Assembly (NCBI RefSeq): GCF_030818415.1
Contig: NZ_JAUTAE010000001.1
Coordinates: 2,506,001-2,570,000, forward strand
DNA: 64,000 nt
Reading direction: 5' to 3'
From: Sphingomonas sp. SORGH_AS_0950
GTDB lineage: Bacteria; Pseudomonadota; Alphaproteobacteria; Sphingomonadales; Sphingomonadaceae
Position 1 is the stretch's first letter, and every line of letters begins with the position of its first letter. The translations under genes were made by a program, and so were the position numbers. The notes under the pieces are model-generated. The model was given only the letters and a program-made list of their open reading frames with translations. It made no database searches and was not told the origin of the DNA. Shown in pieces: positions 43,431 to 53,265 of the stretch.

Positions 43431-44192
43431 ATGGAGGAGCCCTTTGCCCTGATCGATCGTCTGCGCCGCGCGGCTGCGCTGGTGGAGCAGGCGCGTGACG
43501 GCGAAGAGGGGAAAGGAAAAGGCGTGCCACCCCGGCTGGCGCGGGCGCAACTCCATGAGGTTCATGCGCTTTCCCAGGAATCGGCGGCCAGCGGCGCAGG
43601 GTTCGCGATCGGATGCGTGCTGGCCGGCGCGGCGCGGCCGACCCTGTGGCTGCGCACCGAGGCGGCGGAGCGGCAGGGCGGGCGACTCCATGGGCCGGGG
43701 CTGATCGCGATGGGGCTCGACCCCGCCGAACTGGTCGTGGTGGTGGTCGCCGACGATGCCGCGCTGCTCCGCGCCGCCGCCGATGGCGCGCGCTGTCCGG
43801 GGCTGGGCAGCGTCATCGCCGAGGGCTGGGGGGCGATGCGCGGGCTCGACCTCACCGCCTCGCGCCGGTTGATGCTGGCCGCCGAAGCCTCGGGCGTGAT
43901 GATGATCCTGTTGCGGGTGGGCGGGCAGGTCGTGCCCAGCGCCGCCGCGACCCGCTGGTCGGTCGCGCCCGCCCCGTCGCGCGCGCTCGCCGCCGATGCG
44001 CCGGGGGCGCCCGCCTATGATCTGGAATTGCTGCGCCGACGGGGAGGGCCCGCGGGCGCCCGGTGGCGTGTGGAGTGGAACCGTGACACGCAGAGCTTCG
44101 ATCCCGCGCCGCTATCTGGCCCTCGTCTTCCCCTGGTTGCCGATCGAGCGGTTGCGGGCACGCCGCCCGCACCTGTTCGTGGCGCGGGGTGA
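43431..44192 (+). CDS. imuA: ImuA, SOS mutasome accessory protein (RecA-like fold)
   Basis: 253-residue protein of the ImuA/SulA-related family, predicted to bind RecA and ImuB in damage-induced translesion synthesis. Core EVHALSQESAASGAGFAIGCVLAG, IAMGLDPAELVVVVVADDAALLRAAADGARC, and MILLRVGGQVVPSAAATRWSV with the C-terminal WRVEWNRDTQSFDP. The ATG at 43431 is used; GGAGGAG overlaps the first codons. Its 3' end overlaps imuB by about 110 bp. Followed by imuB and dnaE2, the classic operon. Confidence 0.88.
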   Translation: MEEPFALIDRLRRAAALVEQARDGEEGKGKGVPPRLARAQLHEVHALSQESAASGAGFAIGCVLAGAARPTLWLRTEAAERQGGRLHGPGLIAMGLDPAELVVVVVADDAALLRAAADGARCPGLGSVIAEGWGAMRGLDLTASRRLMLAAEASGVMMILLRVGGQVVPSAAATRWSVAPAPSRALAADAPGAPAYDLELLRRRGGPAGARWRVEWNRDTQSFDPAPLSGPRLPLVADRAVAGTPPAPVRGAG

Positions 44193-45636
44193 CGCGCCGA
44201 TTGCCTTTGCCGAATCGGTGGGCGGGGCGATGCGCCTGGCCGCGCTCGACCCGGCGGCGGTGGCGGCGGGGCTGTCGGTCGGGCTGACGCTGGCCGATGC
44301 GCGCGCGCGGGTGCCCGAGGTCGAGGTGTATCCCTATGATCCGGCGGCGGACGCCGACTGGCTGGAACGGCTGGCCGAGGGCGCGCGGCGGTACAGCCCG
44401 GCGGTGGCGCTCGACCCGCCACAGGGGCTGGTGCTCGATTCGGGCGGAGCGGACCATCTGTTCGGCGGCGAGCGCGGGCTGGCCCAGGATATCGAGACGC
44501 GGATGGCCAGGCGCGGCATCACCGTCCGGCTGGCTTATGGCGACACGCCCGAGGCGGCGCGCGCGCTGGCGCGGCATGCGGGGGCACCCGCCCCGGACGA
44601 GATGGGCGCGATCCGCCGCCTGCCCGTCGCCGCGCTGGAACTGGACGAGGATGGCTGTGCGGCGCTGGTGGCGGCGGGGCTGAAGTCGGTCGGCGATGTG
44701 CTGGCGCGGCCGATGGCGACGATCGCCGCGCGATTCGGGCGTGAGGCGGCCACCGCGCTCCGGCGGCTGACCGGCGAGGAGGACAGCCCGCTGACCCCGC
44801 GCGTCGTCGCGACCCCGATCGCGGTGGAGCGCCGCTTTGCCGAGCCGGTGGCGCGGACCGAGCATATGCTGGCGGTGCTGGAGGAACTGGCGGGAGAGGC
44901 GGCGCGCGCGCTGGAAGAGCGGCATGAGGGCGGCCGCCGCTGGGACGCGCGCCTGTTCCGCGCGGATGGCGAGGTGCAGGCCTTGCGCGTCGAGACGGGG
45001 CAGCCGACGCGCGACCCGGCGGTGCTGCTGCGGCTGTTCCGCGAGCGGATCGAGGCGCTGGCCGATCCGCTCGACCCCGGTTTCGGCTATGACCTGATCC
45101 GGCTGGACGTGGGGCTGGCCGAGAAGCTGGACGCGGTGCAGCTGCGGCTGGAGGGGGGCGAGGCCAGGACCGAGGCGGTCGCCGCGCTGATCGACCGGCT
45201 GGGCACAAGGCTGGGGCGCGAGCGGGTGCGGCGAATCCATCCGCGCGACAGCCATATGCCCGAACAGGCCGAATTGCTGCTCCCCGCGACCGACCCGACC
45301 CCCAGGGCCGAATGGACCCGGCCCGAGCCGGGCGAGCCGCCGTCGCGCCCCATCCACCTGTTCGATCCGCCCCAGCCGATCGAGTCGCTCGCCGCCGAAA
45401 CGCCCGACGGCCCGCCCGCGCGCTTTCGCTGGCGGCGCAAGCTGCACGACGTGGCGCGCGCGGAAGGGCCCGAGCGGATCGCGGGCGAATGGTGGCGCCG
45501 CGCCGACATGGCGCCGCCGACCCGCGACTATTACCGGGTGGAGGATGTGCGCGGGCGGCGCTTCTGGATCTTCCGCCACGGCCTCTACAGCGAGACCGAG
45601 CGGCCGCGCTGGTATGTGCACGGGCTGTTCGCATGA
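44083..45636 (+). CDS. imuB: ImuB, inactive Y-family polymerase-like protein
   Basis: 517-residue Y-family homologue that lacks catalytic acidic residues but links the beta clamp to DnaE2. The GTG at 44083 follows GGAGTGG. The palm start RRYLALVFPWLPIERLRARRPHLF has Phe-Pro in place of the metal-binding Asp pair, fitting an inactive polymerase. VLDSGGADHLFGGERGLAQDIETR, little-finger segments and a C-terminal extension (AAETPDGPPARFRWRRKLHDVA) follow. The clamp-binding motif is not certain by eye. Confidence 0.92.
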   Translation: MTRRASIPRRYLALVFPWLPIERLRARRPHLFVARGDAPIAFAESVGGAMRLAALDPAAVAAGLSVGLTLADARARVPEVEVYPYDPAADADWLERLAEGARRYSPAVALDPPQGLVLDSGGADHLFGGERGLAQDIETRMARRGITVRLAYGDTPEAARALARHAGAPAPDEMGAIRRLPVAALELDEDGCAALVAAGLKSVGDVLARPMATIAARFGREAATALRRLTGEEDSPLTPRVVATPIAVERRFAEPVARTEHMLAVLEELAGEAARALEERHEGGRRWDARLFRADGEVQALRVETGQPTRDPAVLLRLFRERIEALADPLDPGFGYDLIRLDVGLAEKLDAVQLRLEGGEARTEAVAALIDRLGTRLGRERVRRIHPRDSHMPEQAELLLPATDPTPRAEWTRPEPGEPPSRPIHLFDPPQPIESLAAETPDGPPARFRWRRKLHDVARAEGPERIAGEWWRRADMAPPTRDYYRVEDVRGRRFWIFRHGLYSETERPRWYVHGLFA

Positions 45637-45650
45637 GGAGCCCCATTCCA

Positions 45651-45830
45651 ATTCCTCCCCTGCAAGGGGAGGTGGCAGCGCATAGCGCTGACGGAGGGGT
45701 GTCGCGCTTTCGAGAAGAACGATATTTCTGTAACGCACCATCCCGGCGAAGGCCGCGATCCAGTTGGGGTGACGTCGGCCCATCATTCCCATCGGTGCGA
45801 AACTGGACCCCTGCCTTCGCCGGGGTGGGG
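45651..45830. repeat. Two palindromic repeats between imuB and dnaE2
   Basis: 45651-45704 is one arm of the CCTCCCCTGCAAGGGGAGG family (compare 55801-55920) with an inner CAGCGC-ATA-GCGCTG hairpin. About 45740-45830 holds CCCGGCGAAGGCC / CCTTCGCCGGGG hairpins in inverted orientation, as upstream of xth. They separate imuB from dnaE2 by 254 bp. Confidence 0.82.
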
Positions 45831-45890
45831 TGTGTGGGGCAGGGAAGGTCGAGTTTCGCCACGATCCCGCCAGCACGGGCAGAACGGTAA

Positions 45891-48800
45891 ATGCCCGCCT
45901 TCGCCGAACTGGTCGCGGCGACGCATTATTCCTTTCTCGACGGCGCGAGTCCGGCCGAGGATATGGTGGCCCGAGCCTATGAGTTGGGCCTCAACGGCAT
46001 CGGCATCGTCGATCGCAACACCGTCGCAGGAGTCGTGCGCGCCCTCAAGGCCTGGCGAAAGGCCTGCGCGTCAGCGGCGGAGATCGGCGCCCCCCCGCCG
46101 CCGACCCTGGTCGTCGGCGCTCGGCTGGTCTTTGCCGATGGCACGCCCGACATCGTCGCCTATCCGGTCGACCGCACCGGCTGGGGGCGGCTGACCCGGT
46201 TGCTGACGCTGGGCAACAAGCGCGCGAGGAAAGGCGGCTGCATCCTGGGGCTGGGCGATCTGGTCCGCCATGCCCAGGATCTGCTGCTGATCGCGCTGCC
46301 GGAATCCTCCGCGCGCGCCTGCGAGCCGATGCCGGATGCGATGCTGCCGCCCCGGCGTGCCGATCCAGGGCTGGCGGCGACGCTCGACCGGCTGGTCGCG
46401 GCGGCGCCGGGGCGGGTGTGGCTGGGCGTGACCATGCCGAGAGGGGGCGCGGACCGACGACGGCTGGTGGCGCAGGCGGCGCTGGCCGAGGCGCGGGGCG
46501 TGCCCCTGCTCGCGACCACCGATGCGCTGTTCGCCGAACCCGGTGACCGTCCGGTACAGGATATACTGACCTGTATCCGCGAGGGGCTGACCATCCGCAC
46601 CGGCGGACGGCGGCTGGCGGCCAATGCCGAGCGGCACCTGAAGCCCGCCGCCGAAATGGCACGGCTCTTCGCCGACCGGCCGGGGGCGGTGGACGAGAGT
46701 ATCGCGATCCTCGACCGGATTACATTCCGGCTGGAGCACCTGTCCTACGACTATCCGCATGAGCCGGTGCCCGAAGGATGGGAGGCGCAGGACTGGCTGG
46801 ACGAACTGGTCCGGCGGGAGGCCGCCGCGCGGTTCCCCGAGGGCGTTCCGGCCCGGTTGCGGGATACGCTGGACATGGAACTCGCGCTGATCCGCGAGCG
46901 CCACTATGCGCATTACTTCCTGACCGTGCATGACGTGGTGAGCCATGCGCGCGGCTTGAAGCCGCCGATCCTCTGTCAGGGACGCGGCTCGGCAGCCAAT
47001 TCGGCGGTGTGCTGGATATTGGGCGTCACCTCGGTCGATCCGACCCGGCATGACCTGCTCTTCTCGCGCTTCGTATCGGCCGAGCGGGGCGAGCCGCCCG
47101 ATATCGACATCGATTTCGAACATGAGCGGCGCGAAGAGGTGATCCAGTATATCTACAACCGCTATGGTCGCCACCGCGCCGCGATCGCCGCGACCGTCAT
47201 CCATTACCGCCCGCGCAGCACGGTGCGTGAGGTCGGCCGCGCGCTGGGGCTGAGCGAGGATGTCACGCAGCGGCTGACCAGCACCGTCTGGGGCAGCTTT
47301 TCCAAGCAGTTCGAGGAGAAGCGGTTCCACGAAACCGGCTTCTCTCCCGACAATCCGGAGATCGCGCGGTTGCGGACCCTGGTCGACCGGCTGCTGGGGG
47401 CGCCGCGGCATCTGTCGCAGCATGTCGGCGGCTTCGTGCTGACGCAAGGAAGGCTCGACGAGACGGTGCCGATCCATAACGGCGCGATGGAGGGGCGGAC
47501 CTTCATCGAATGGGACAAGGACGATATCGACGAGCTGAAGATCATGAAGGTCGACATATTGGCGCTCGGCATGCTGACCTGCATCCGCAAGGCGTTCGAC
47601 CTGATGGAGGCCAACGGGATGCCGCGCCCCGACCTCACCGATCTGGCGCAGGAGGAGGATGATCGCGTCTACGCGATGCTGCAAAAGGGGGACAGCATCG
47701 GCGTGTTCCAGGTGGAAAGCCGCGCCCAGATCAACATGCTGCCCCGGCTGAAGCCGAAGGAATTCTACGACCTGGTGGTACAGGTCGCGATCGTCCGGCC
47801 GGGGCCGATCGAGGGGGACATGGTCCATCCCTATCTGCGCCGCCGCGCGGGCAAGGAGCCGGTCAGCTATCCGTCCCCGACCAAAGGCCCGGCGGACGAA
47901 TTGCGGACGCTGCTCGGCAAGACCTATGGCGTGCCGCTGTTCCAGGAACAGGCGATGAAGCTGGCCATCACGGCAGCGGGATTCACGCCGGACGAGGCCA
48001 ATGGCCTGCGCCGCGCCATGGCGACGTTCCGCAATGTGGGGACCATCAAGGGTTTCCGCGAGAAGATGATCGGCGGCATGGTCCGGCGCGGATACGAACC
48101 CGACTTCGCCGAGCGCTGTTTCAAGCAGATCGAGGGCTTCGGCTCCTATGGCTTTCCCGAAAGCCATGCGCTGTCCTTCGCGCGGCTGGTCTATGTTTCG
48201 GCCTGGCTGAAATGCCATCAGCCCGCGATCTTCACCTGCGCGCTGCTCAACGCCCAGCCCATGGGATTCTATGCCCCCGCCCAGCTCGTCCGCGATGCGC
48301 GCGAAAATGGCGGGGTCGAGGTGCGGCCGGTCGATGTGAATCACAGCGGCTGGGACAATCGGCTGGAGCGGCGTGGCGACGGCGCCTTTGCACTGCGGCT
48401 CGGCTTTCGCCAGTTGGATGCGTTTCGCGAGGACTGGGGCAACGCCATCGCCACCCACGCCCCCTATGAGACGATCGAATCGGTCGCGATCCGCGCGCAG
48501 CTTCCCCGTCGTGCGCTCGACCTGCTGGCACAGGGGGACGCCTATCGCTCGCTGGGGCAGGGGCGGCGCGAGGGGCAGTGGGAGGCGCGGCGGATGAAGG
48601 CGGCGCAACTGCCGCTGTTCGCCGCGATGCAGGCCCCCGAAATGGCCGCCGAGCCGGAGGTGACGCTGCCCCCCATGACGCTGTCCGAACAGGTCAGCGC
48701 CGATTACCGTGCGACCCGGTTGTCGCTGAAGGGGCATCCGATGGCGTTCCTGCGCGCCGAACTGGCGGCGGAGGGGGTGCTGTCCGCCGCCGACCTCCAC

Positions 48801-49184
48801 AATCTGCGCGACGGGCGGCGGGCGAAGGTGGCGGGGGTGGTGCTGGTCCGCCAGCGGCCCGGCAAGGGCCATGCGATCTTCGTCACGATCGAGGACGAGA
48901 CGGGAATCGTCAACGCGCTGCTCTGGGCGCGCGATTTCGAGGCGAATCGGCGCGCGGTGATGGCCTCGCGGTTGATGCTGCTCCACGGCGTGGTCCAGCG
49001 CAGCGAGGAGGGCGTCGTCCATCTGATGACCGCCGGTGTCGAGGATCGCAGCGCGATGCTCGCCCGGCTGGAGGATGTGCCCGCCGTGCCGACCCGCTCG
49101 CCCGATCCGCGCGGGCCGGTCGCGCCGCGCGGGGTGCACCCGCGCGACGTCCGCCTGCTCCCCCGCTCGCGTGATTTTCATTGA
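45891..49184 (+). CDS. dnaE2: Error-prone DNA polymerase DnaE2 (ImuC)
   Basis: 1097-residue C-family polymerase, the catalytic subunit of the ImuABC mutasome. N-terminal PHP domain (MPAFAELVAATHYSFLDGASPAEDMVARA), polymerase palm with PPILCQGRGSAANSAVCWILGVTSVDP and EPPDIDIDFEHERREEVIQYIY (catalytic Asp), fingers YGVPLFQEQAMKLAITAAGF, and a C-terminal OB domain (HAIFVTIEDETGIVNALLWARDFEANR). It lacks the tau- and epsilon-binding tail of DnaE1. Expression probably depends on the LexA-controlled imuA promoter 2.5 kb upstream or on its own promoter. Confidence 0.95.
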   Translation: MPAFAELVAATHYSFLDGASPAEDMVARAYELGLNGIGIVDRNTVAGVVRALKAWRKACASAAEIGAPPPPTLVVGARLVFADGTPDIVAYPVDRTGWGRLTRLLTLGNKRARKGGCILGLGDLVRHAQDLLLIALPESSARACEPMPDAMLPPRRADPGLAATLDRLVAAAPGRVWLGVTMPRGGADRRRLVAQAALAEARGVPLLATTDALFAEPGDRPVQDILTCIREGLTIRTGGRRLAANAERHLKPAAEMARLFADRPGAVDESIAILDRITFRLEHLSYDYPHEPVPEGWEAQDWLDELVRREAAARFPEGVPARLRDTLDMELALIRERHYAHYFLTVHDVVSHARGLKPPILCQGRGSAANSAVCWILGVTSVDPTRHDLLFSRFVSAERGEPPDIDIDFEHERREEVIQYIYNRYGRHRAAIAATVIHYRPRSTVREVGRALGLSEDVTQRLTSTVWGSFSKQFEEKRFHETGFSPDNPEIARLRTLVDRLLGAPRHLSQHVGGFVLTQGRLDETVPIHNGAMEGRTFIEWDKDDIDELKIMKVDILALGMLTCIRKAFDLMEANGMPRPDLTDLAQEEDDRVYAMLQKGDSIGVFQVESRAQINMLPRLKPKEFYDLVVQVAIVRPGPIEGDMVHPYLRRRAGKEPVSYPSPTKGPADELRTLLGKTYGVPLFQEQAMKLAITAAGFTPDEANGLRRAMATFRNVGTIKGFREKMIGGMVRRGYEPDFAERCFKQIEGFGSYGFPESHALSFARLVYVSAWLKCHQPAIFTCALLNAQPMGFYAPAQLVRDARENGGVEVRPVDVNHSGWDNRLERRGDGAFALRLGFRQLDAFREDWGNAIATHAPYETIESVAIRAQLPRRALDLLAQGDAYRSLGQGRREGQWEARRMKAAQLPLFAAMQAPEMAAEPEVTLPPMTLSEQVSADYRATRLSLKGHPMAFLRAELAAEGVLSAADLHNLRDGRRAKVAGVVLVRQRPGKGHAIFVTIEDETGIVNALLWARDFEANRRAVMASRLMLLHGVVQRSEEGVVHLMTAGVEDRSAMLARLEDVPAVPTRSPDPRGPVAPRGVHPRDVRLLPRSRDFH

Positions 49185-49259
49185 AGGCGGCAATTTCTGC
49201 GACGGCGACCCGCCGAAGGACTTGTGCCCACCCCCCGCCATGCCATATTTTACCTCATC

Positions 49260-49655
49260 ATGGCCCTGAACAACGATCTCCTCACCCCGCCTTCGGGGAT
49301 GACCGGCAATGGGCCGGGGCGCGGGCCCGGCCAGGGGCCCGATCATGGCGACGATGACGGTTCCGGCCTGGGCGTCGCGACCCGCACCCGCGCGCGGACC
49401 AAGCAGCCGACACCGTACCGGGTGCTGATGCTCAACGACGACTATACCCCGATGGAATTCGTCGTGCTGTGCCTTCAGCGGTTTTTCCGGATGAGCATGG
49501 ACGATGCGACCCGCGTGATGCTGCATGTGCACCAGCGCGGGGTCGGGGTGTGCGGCGTCTTCTCCTATGAAGTCGCCGAGACGAAGGTGGCGCAGGTCAT
49601 CGACTTTGCGCGCGCCAACCAACATCCGCTTCAGTGCACGCTCGAAAAGGCGTGA
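49260..49655 (+). CDS. clpS: ATP-dependent Clp protease adaptor ClpS
   Basis: 131-residue N-recognin that delivers N-end-rule substrates to ClpAP. The core is [24 protein letters not shown] (residues about 53-76), then [32 protein letters not shown] and the conserved [15 protein letters not shown] end. The N-terminal ~45 residues are Gly/Pro/Asp-rich and probably disordered, as in many alphaproteobacterial ClpS1. ATG 49260 chosen (MALNNDL). clpA is not adjacent here. Confidence 0.93.
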   Translation: MALNNDLLTPPSGMTGNGPGRGPGQGPDHGDDDGSGLGVATRTRARTKQPTPYRVLMLNDDYTPMEFVVLCLQRFFRMSMDDATRVMLHVHQRGVGVCGVFSYEVAETKVAQVIDFARANQHPLQCTLEKA

Positions 49656-49688
49656 CCGCGCGCGGGTGAGGGGGATGCCCCCCGCTCG

Positions 49689-50630
49689 CTATCCCGACGA
49701 CAGACCGTCCGCCGCCTGCCGACCGGACATCCAGGCGCTCTCCACGCGCGGCGCGATCAGCCAGTCGCCGCACGCCGCCAGCGCGATGTCGGGCCGGACA
49801 TGCGCGCCCGTCCCGCCCTTGGCCGAACGGGCATAGCGCCAGCGATGCGCCGCGGCATGGACCGGCGGCGGCAATGATCCCGTCTGCTCCTCGAAAGCGC
49901 GCAACAGCGACGCGGTGACCGAGGCGGCATCGCGTTCCAGATGCCGTCGCGACCAGTCCTCGGTCGCGTGGATCGTCCAGGCCTCGCCGCCGCCATGCTC
50001 CGGCTTGGCGGGGTTGCGCGCCGCCCAGTCGATCGGATCGCGAAGGGCGGGCACGTCCGCCACCGACAGCCGGGTGTCGAACCCCAGCATCACCGTCCAG
50101 CAGGGCGCCGAAGGGCAGGCGGCCGCGCGCTGCGCCAGTCCGGGGTCGTGCGCGGCGATCAGCGGGCCGACCTGCTCGGCCGGGATCGCCAGCACCAGCG
50201 CGTCGAACGGTCCTTCGCAGCCTTCGTCATGGACCAGCGTCCAGCCCGTCGCGTCGCGTGCGACCGATCGGATATGGGTCGACCAGCGGACCTGATGCGC
50301 CCCGGCCATATGCGCCGGGATCGTCGCCATGGCGGGCGTGCCGACCCAGGCATCCGCCCCGGCGGCGGGCCAGCGCGCCACGATTCCCGCTTTTTCCCAG
50401 TCGGCGACCTGGGCCCTGAACAGCGGATCGCGCGCGGTCAGATACTGCGCGCCGTAATCGAAGGCGAAGTCGAGCCCTTCGGCGAAAACCGTCTTGCTCG
50501 ACAGGCGGCCGCCGGGGCGGCGCCCCTTGTCGAACAGCCGGACGTCGCATCCCGCCTCTGCGGCCCGCGCGGCGCAGGACAGCCCGGCCATGCCCGCCCC
50601 GATGATCGCCATCGATCGCATCGTCGCCAT
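49689..50630 (-). CDS. Renalase-like FAD/NAD(P)-dependent oxidoreductase
   Basis: About 313-residue flavoprotein with a N-terminal Rossmann motif MAIIGAGMAGLSCAARAAEAG, DKGRRPGGRLSSKTV, then FAFDYGAQYLTARDPLFRAQV, FDALVLAIPAEQV and C-terminal IALAACGDWLIAPRVESAWMSGRQAADGL (FAD-binding). This pattern matches the renalase/amine-oxidase-like family. Substrate unknown (renalase oxidises isomeric NAD(P)H). Starts at 50630, 50621 or 50612 are possible; SD spacing favours 50621. Confidence 0.84.
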   Translation of the reverse strand: MATMRSMAIIGAGMAGLSCAARAAEAGCDVRLFDKGRRPGGRLSSKTVFAEGLDFAFDYGAQYLTARDPLFRAQVADWEKAGIVARWPAAGADAWVGTPAMATIPAHMAGAHQVRWSTHIRSVARDATGWTLVHDEGCEGPFDALVLAIPAEQVGPLIAAHDPGLAQRAAACPSAPCWTVMLGFDTRLSVADVPALRDPIDWAARNPAKPEHGGGEAWTIHATEDWSRRHLERDAASVTASLLRAFEEQTGSLPPPVHAAAHRWRYARSAKGGTGAHVRPDIALAACGDWLIAPRVESAWMSGRQAADGLSSG

Positions 50631-50639
50631 TCTCCATTG

Positions 50640-50944
50640 CGGCCTGCCCGATCGCACGGGCTCCGTGCGGTTACGCATCGCGGCCGCAAATGATCCGCAT
50701 CAGCGGAGCAAGCAACCGACTTGATCCATGATGATTTTTTTAACCGCCACCGCCCGCGCGAAAGGATCGACCGCTCCATCGCGACGTTGTTGCGCGCGAA
50801 GATCGGCGGGCTCGTCCGCCGGTCGCGGACGACATGCCGCCGGCGCCATCGCATGGCGGGGATGGGGACTGACCTTCATCTTGCCAGCATGTCGCTGTGT
50901 TTCAGTGATTTTCTTTCCCGATCCGACACGCATGAGGCCAAGGC
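50640..50944. other. Gene-free gap upstream of katG
   Basis: About 300 bp between the divergent renalase-like gene and katG. A T-rich stretch (ATGATTTTTTTAACC, about 50729) is seen, which might be part of a promoter. Open frames here are GC-driven and do not resemble proteins. No OxyR- or LexA-type operator could be recognised by eye. Confidence 0.6.
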
Positions 50945-53206
50945 ATGGAAGACTATAAGACGGTTCTTGAAGGCAAGTGCCCCTTTGGCGGGGACCGGAT
51001 CGGCGGTGCCTTCACCACCCCGCCGACGCTGGCGGACTGGTATCCCAATCGCCTGCGCGTCGAGCAGCTTCACCGCCATGGCCCGCGCGCCAATCCGCTG
51101 GGCGAGGCGTTCGACTATCGCGCCGCCTTTGCCCGGATCGATTTCGAGGCGCTGAAGGCCGAGATCAAGCAGTTCCTGACCAGCTCGGTCGCCTGGTGGC
51201 CGTCCGATTACGGCAATTACGGACCGCAGATGATCCGCATGTCCTGGCACTCGGCGGGCAGCTATCGCATCGCCGACGGACGCGGCGGCGCGGGCGAGGC
51301 GATGCAGCGTTTCGCGCCGATCAACAGCTGGTGGGACAATGGCAATGTCGACAAGTCGCGTCGCCTGCTCTGGCCGATCAAGCAGAAATATGGCGCGGCG
51401 CTGTCCTGGGCCGATCTGATCGTCCTGACCGGCAATTGCGCGCTCGAGATCATGGGGCTGCCCACCTATGGGTTCGGCGGCGGGCGCGAGGATGCGTGGG
51501 AGGCCGACGATGCGGCCTATTGGGGGCCGGAGGTCTTCGACATGACCCAGGTCGATTCGTTCGACGAGATGGTCAATCGCGACAAGCGGTGGCGCGGGCA
51601 GAATGGCGACGCCGATTACGACCTGGAACAGCCGCTCGCCGCCTCGCACCAGTCGCTCATCTATGTGAACCCCGAAGGCCCCTATGCGAACGGCGATCCG
51701 ATGGCCTCGGCGCGCGACATCCGCATCACCTTCACCCGGATGGCGATGAACGACGAGGAGACGGTGGCGCTGATCGCGGGCGGCCATGCCTTCGGCAAGA
51801 GCCATGGCATGGTGAAGGCCGACCGGATCGGCGCGCCGCCCGAAATCGCCCCGATCGAGGAAATGGGGCTGGGCTGGCACAATCCCGAAGGCACCGGCAA
51901 TGCCGAGTTCACGATGACCAACGGCATCGAGGGCAGCTGGACCCAGAACCCGACCCAGTGGGACAACAGCTATCTGGAAAATCTGCTGGGCCTGGAATGG
52001 GAACAGACGCGCAGCCCGGCGGGCGCGCTGCAATGGACGCCGGTCGACGGTGACGCGCCGCGCACCCCAGATGCGCATATCGAGGGCAAGACCCATAAGC
52101 TGATGATGATGACCAGCGATATCGCGCTGAAGGTCGACCCCGTCTATCGCCCGATCTGCGAGCGGTTCCTGGCCGATTTCGACTATTTCACCGAGCAATT
52201 CTCCAAGGCGTGGTACAAGCTGACCCACCGCGACATGGGCCCGCGCGAACGCTATGTCGGACCCGAGGTGACGATCGAGCCCGACCTGCTGTGGCAGGAC
52301 CCGATTCCGGTCCGCGACCATCCGCTGATCGACGGGGCCGAGATCGCGCAGCTCAAGCAGCAGATCCTGGATTCGGGCCTGTCGGTGTCGGACCTGGTCT
52401 TCACCGCCTTTTCCGCGGCCGTAACCTATCGCGACAGCGACAAGCGGGGCGGCGCCAATGGCGCGCGAATCGCGTTGGCCCCGCAAAAGGACTGGGTGGT
52501 CAATCGCCGCACCGTGCCCGTGATCGCCAGGCTCCGGGAACTGATGGCGGCGTTCAACGACGCGGCGATGGACGGCAAGCGCGTGTCGCTGGCCGACCTG
52601 ATCGTGCTGGGCGGTTGCGCGGCGGTCGAAAAGGCGGCGGCGGATGCCGGTTTCGCCGAGGCGGTGCCGTTCGGCGCGGGACGGCGCGACACCACCGACG
52701 AACTGACCGACGCGGACAGCTTCGAATGGCTCAAGCCCGTGGTCGACGGCTTCCGCAACTATGTCGACGATCAGTTCGCGACGATCACCCGGGGCCGCGT
52801 GTCGCCCGAGCAGCTGTTCCTCGACAAGGCGGCGCTGCTGACGCTCAGCGCGCCCGAATGGGTCGTGCTGGCGGGTGGCCTGCGGGTGCTGGGCGCCAAT
52901 TGGGACGGATCGCAGGACGGGCTGTTCACCGACCGGGTGGGCGTGCTGACCAACGATTTCTTCCGCGTGCTGACCAGCATGGACTATGTCTGGACCAGGC
53001 GCGACGATGCCGGGCTGCGATTCACGCTCGACGACCGCGACAGTGGCGAGACGCGATTCACCGCGACGCGCAACGACCTGATCTTCGGCGCCAATTCGCA
53101 GCTGCGCAACATCGCCGAGGTCTATGCCGCCGAGGACGGCCAGCGCCGTTTCGTTCGCGACTTCATCGCGGTGTGGAACAAGGTGATGACCGCCGATCTT
53201 TTCTGA
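50945..53206 (+). CDS. katG: Catalase-peroxidase KatG
   Basis: 753-residue bifunctional haem enzyme removing hydrogen peroxide. Active-site Arg98-Trp101-His102 in [12 protein letters not shown]; the Trp101-Tyr240-Met266 adduct residues are intact ([28 protein letters not shown]), proximal haem ligand His281 in [10 protein letters not shown]. The C-terminal non-haem domain is complete. It is followed by a very stable 13-bp hairpin and a DCC-family gene. No furA-like regulator is adjacent. Confidence 0.97.
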   Translation: MEDYKTVLEGKCPFGGDRIGGAFTTPPTLADWYPNRLRVEQLHRHGPRANPLGEAFDYRAAFARIDFEALKAEIKQFLTSSVAWWPSDYGNYGPQMIRMSWHSAGSYRIADGRGGAGEAMQRFAPINSWWDNGNVDKSRRLLWPIKQKYGAALSWADLIVLTGNCALEIMGLPTYGFGGGREDAWEADDAAYWGPEVFDMTQVDSFDEMVNRDKRWRGQNGDADYDLEQPLAASHQSLIYVNPEGPYANGDPMASARDIRITFTRMAMNDEETVALIAGGHAFGKSHGMVKADRIGAPPEIAPIEEMGLGWHNPEGTGNAEFTMTNGIEGSWTQNPTQWDNSYLENLLGLEWEQTRSPAGALQWTPVDGDAPRTPDAHIEGKTHKLMMMTSDIALKVDPVYRPICERFLADFDYFTEQFSKAWYKLTHRDMGPRERYVGPEVTIEPDLLWQDPIPVRDHPLIDGAEIAQLKQQILDSGLSVSDLVFTAFSAAVTYRDSDKRGGANGARIALAPQKDWVVNRRTVPVIARLRELMAAFNDAAMDGKRVSLADLIVLGGCAAVEKAAADAGFAEAVPFGAGRRDTTDELTDADSFEWLKPVVDGFRNYVDDQFATITRGRVSPEQLFLDKAALLTLSAPEWVVLAGGLRVLGANWDGSQDGLFTDRVGVLTNDFFRVLTSMDYVWTRRDDAGLRFTLDDRDSGETRFTATRNDLIFGANSQLRNIAEVYAAEDGQRRFVRDFIAVWNKVMTADLF

Positions 53207-53211
53207 TGGCA

Positions 53212-53244
53212 GGCGGCGGCCCCGGACAGGTCGGGGCCGCCGCC
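53212..53244. other. 13-bp perfect intercistronic hairpin, katG / DCC gene
   Basis: GGCGGCGGCCCCG and its exact reverse complement flank a 7-nt loop (GACAGGT), beginning 6 bp after the katG stop. No T run follows, so it more likely protects katG mRNA or limits readthrough than terminates on its own. Confidence 0.8.
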
Positions 53245-53265
53245 GTCCACCGAGGCGAGGATCGC

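Noticed and set aside
46071..49625. 1184-codon open frame antisense to dnaE2
   Set aside because: Composition is Arg/His/Gln-rich with no domain; it is the complement of a real high-GC gene with the expected codon-position pattern.
50700..51155. ORFs in the gap before katG
   Set aside because: Neither strand gives a recognisable or protein-like sequence; katG has a clear start at 50945.
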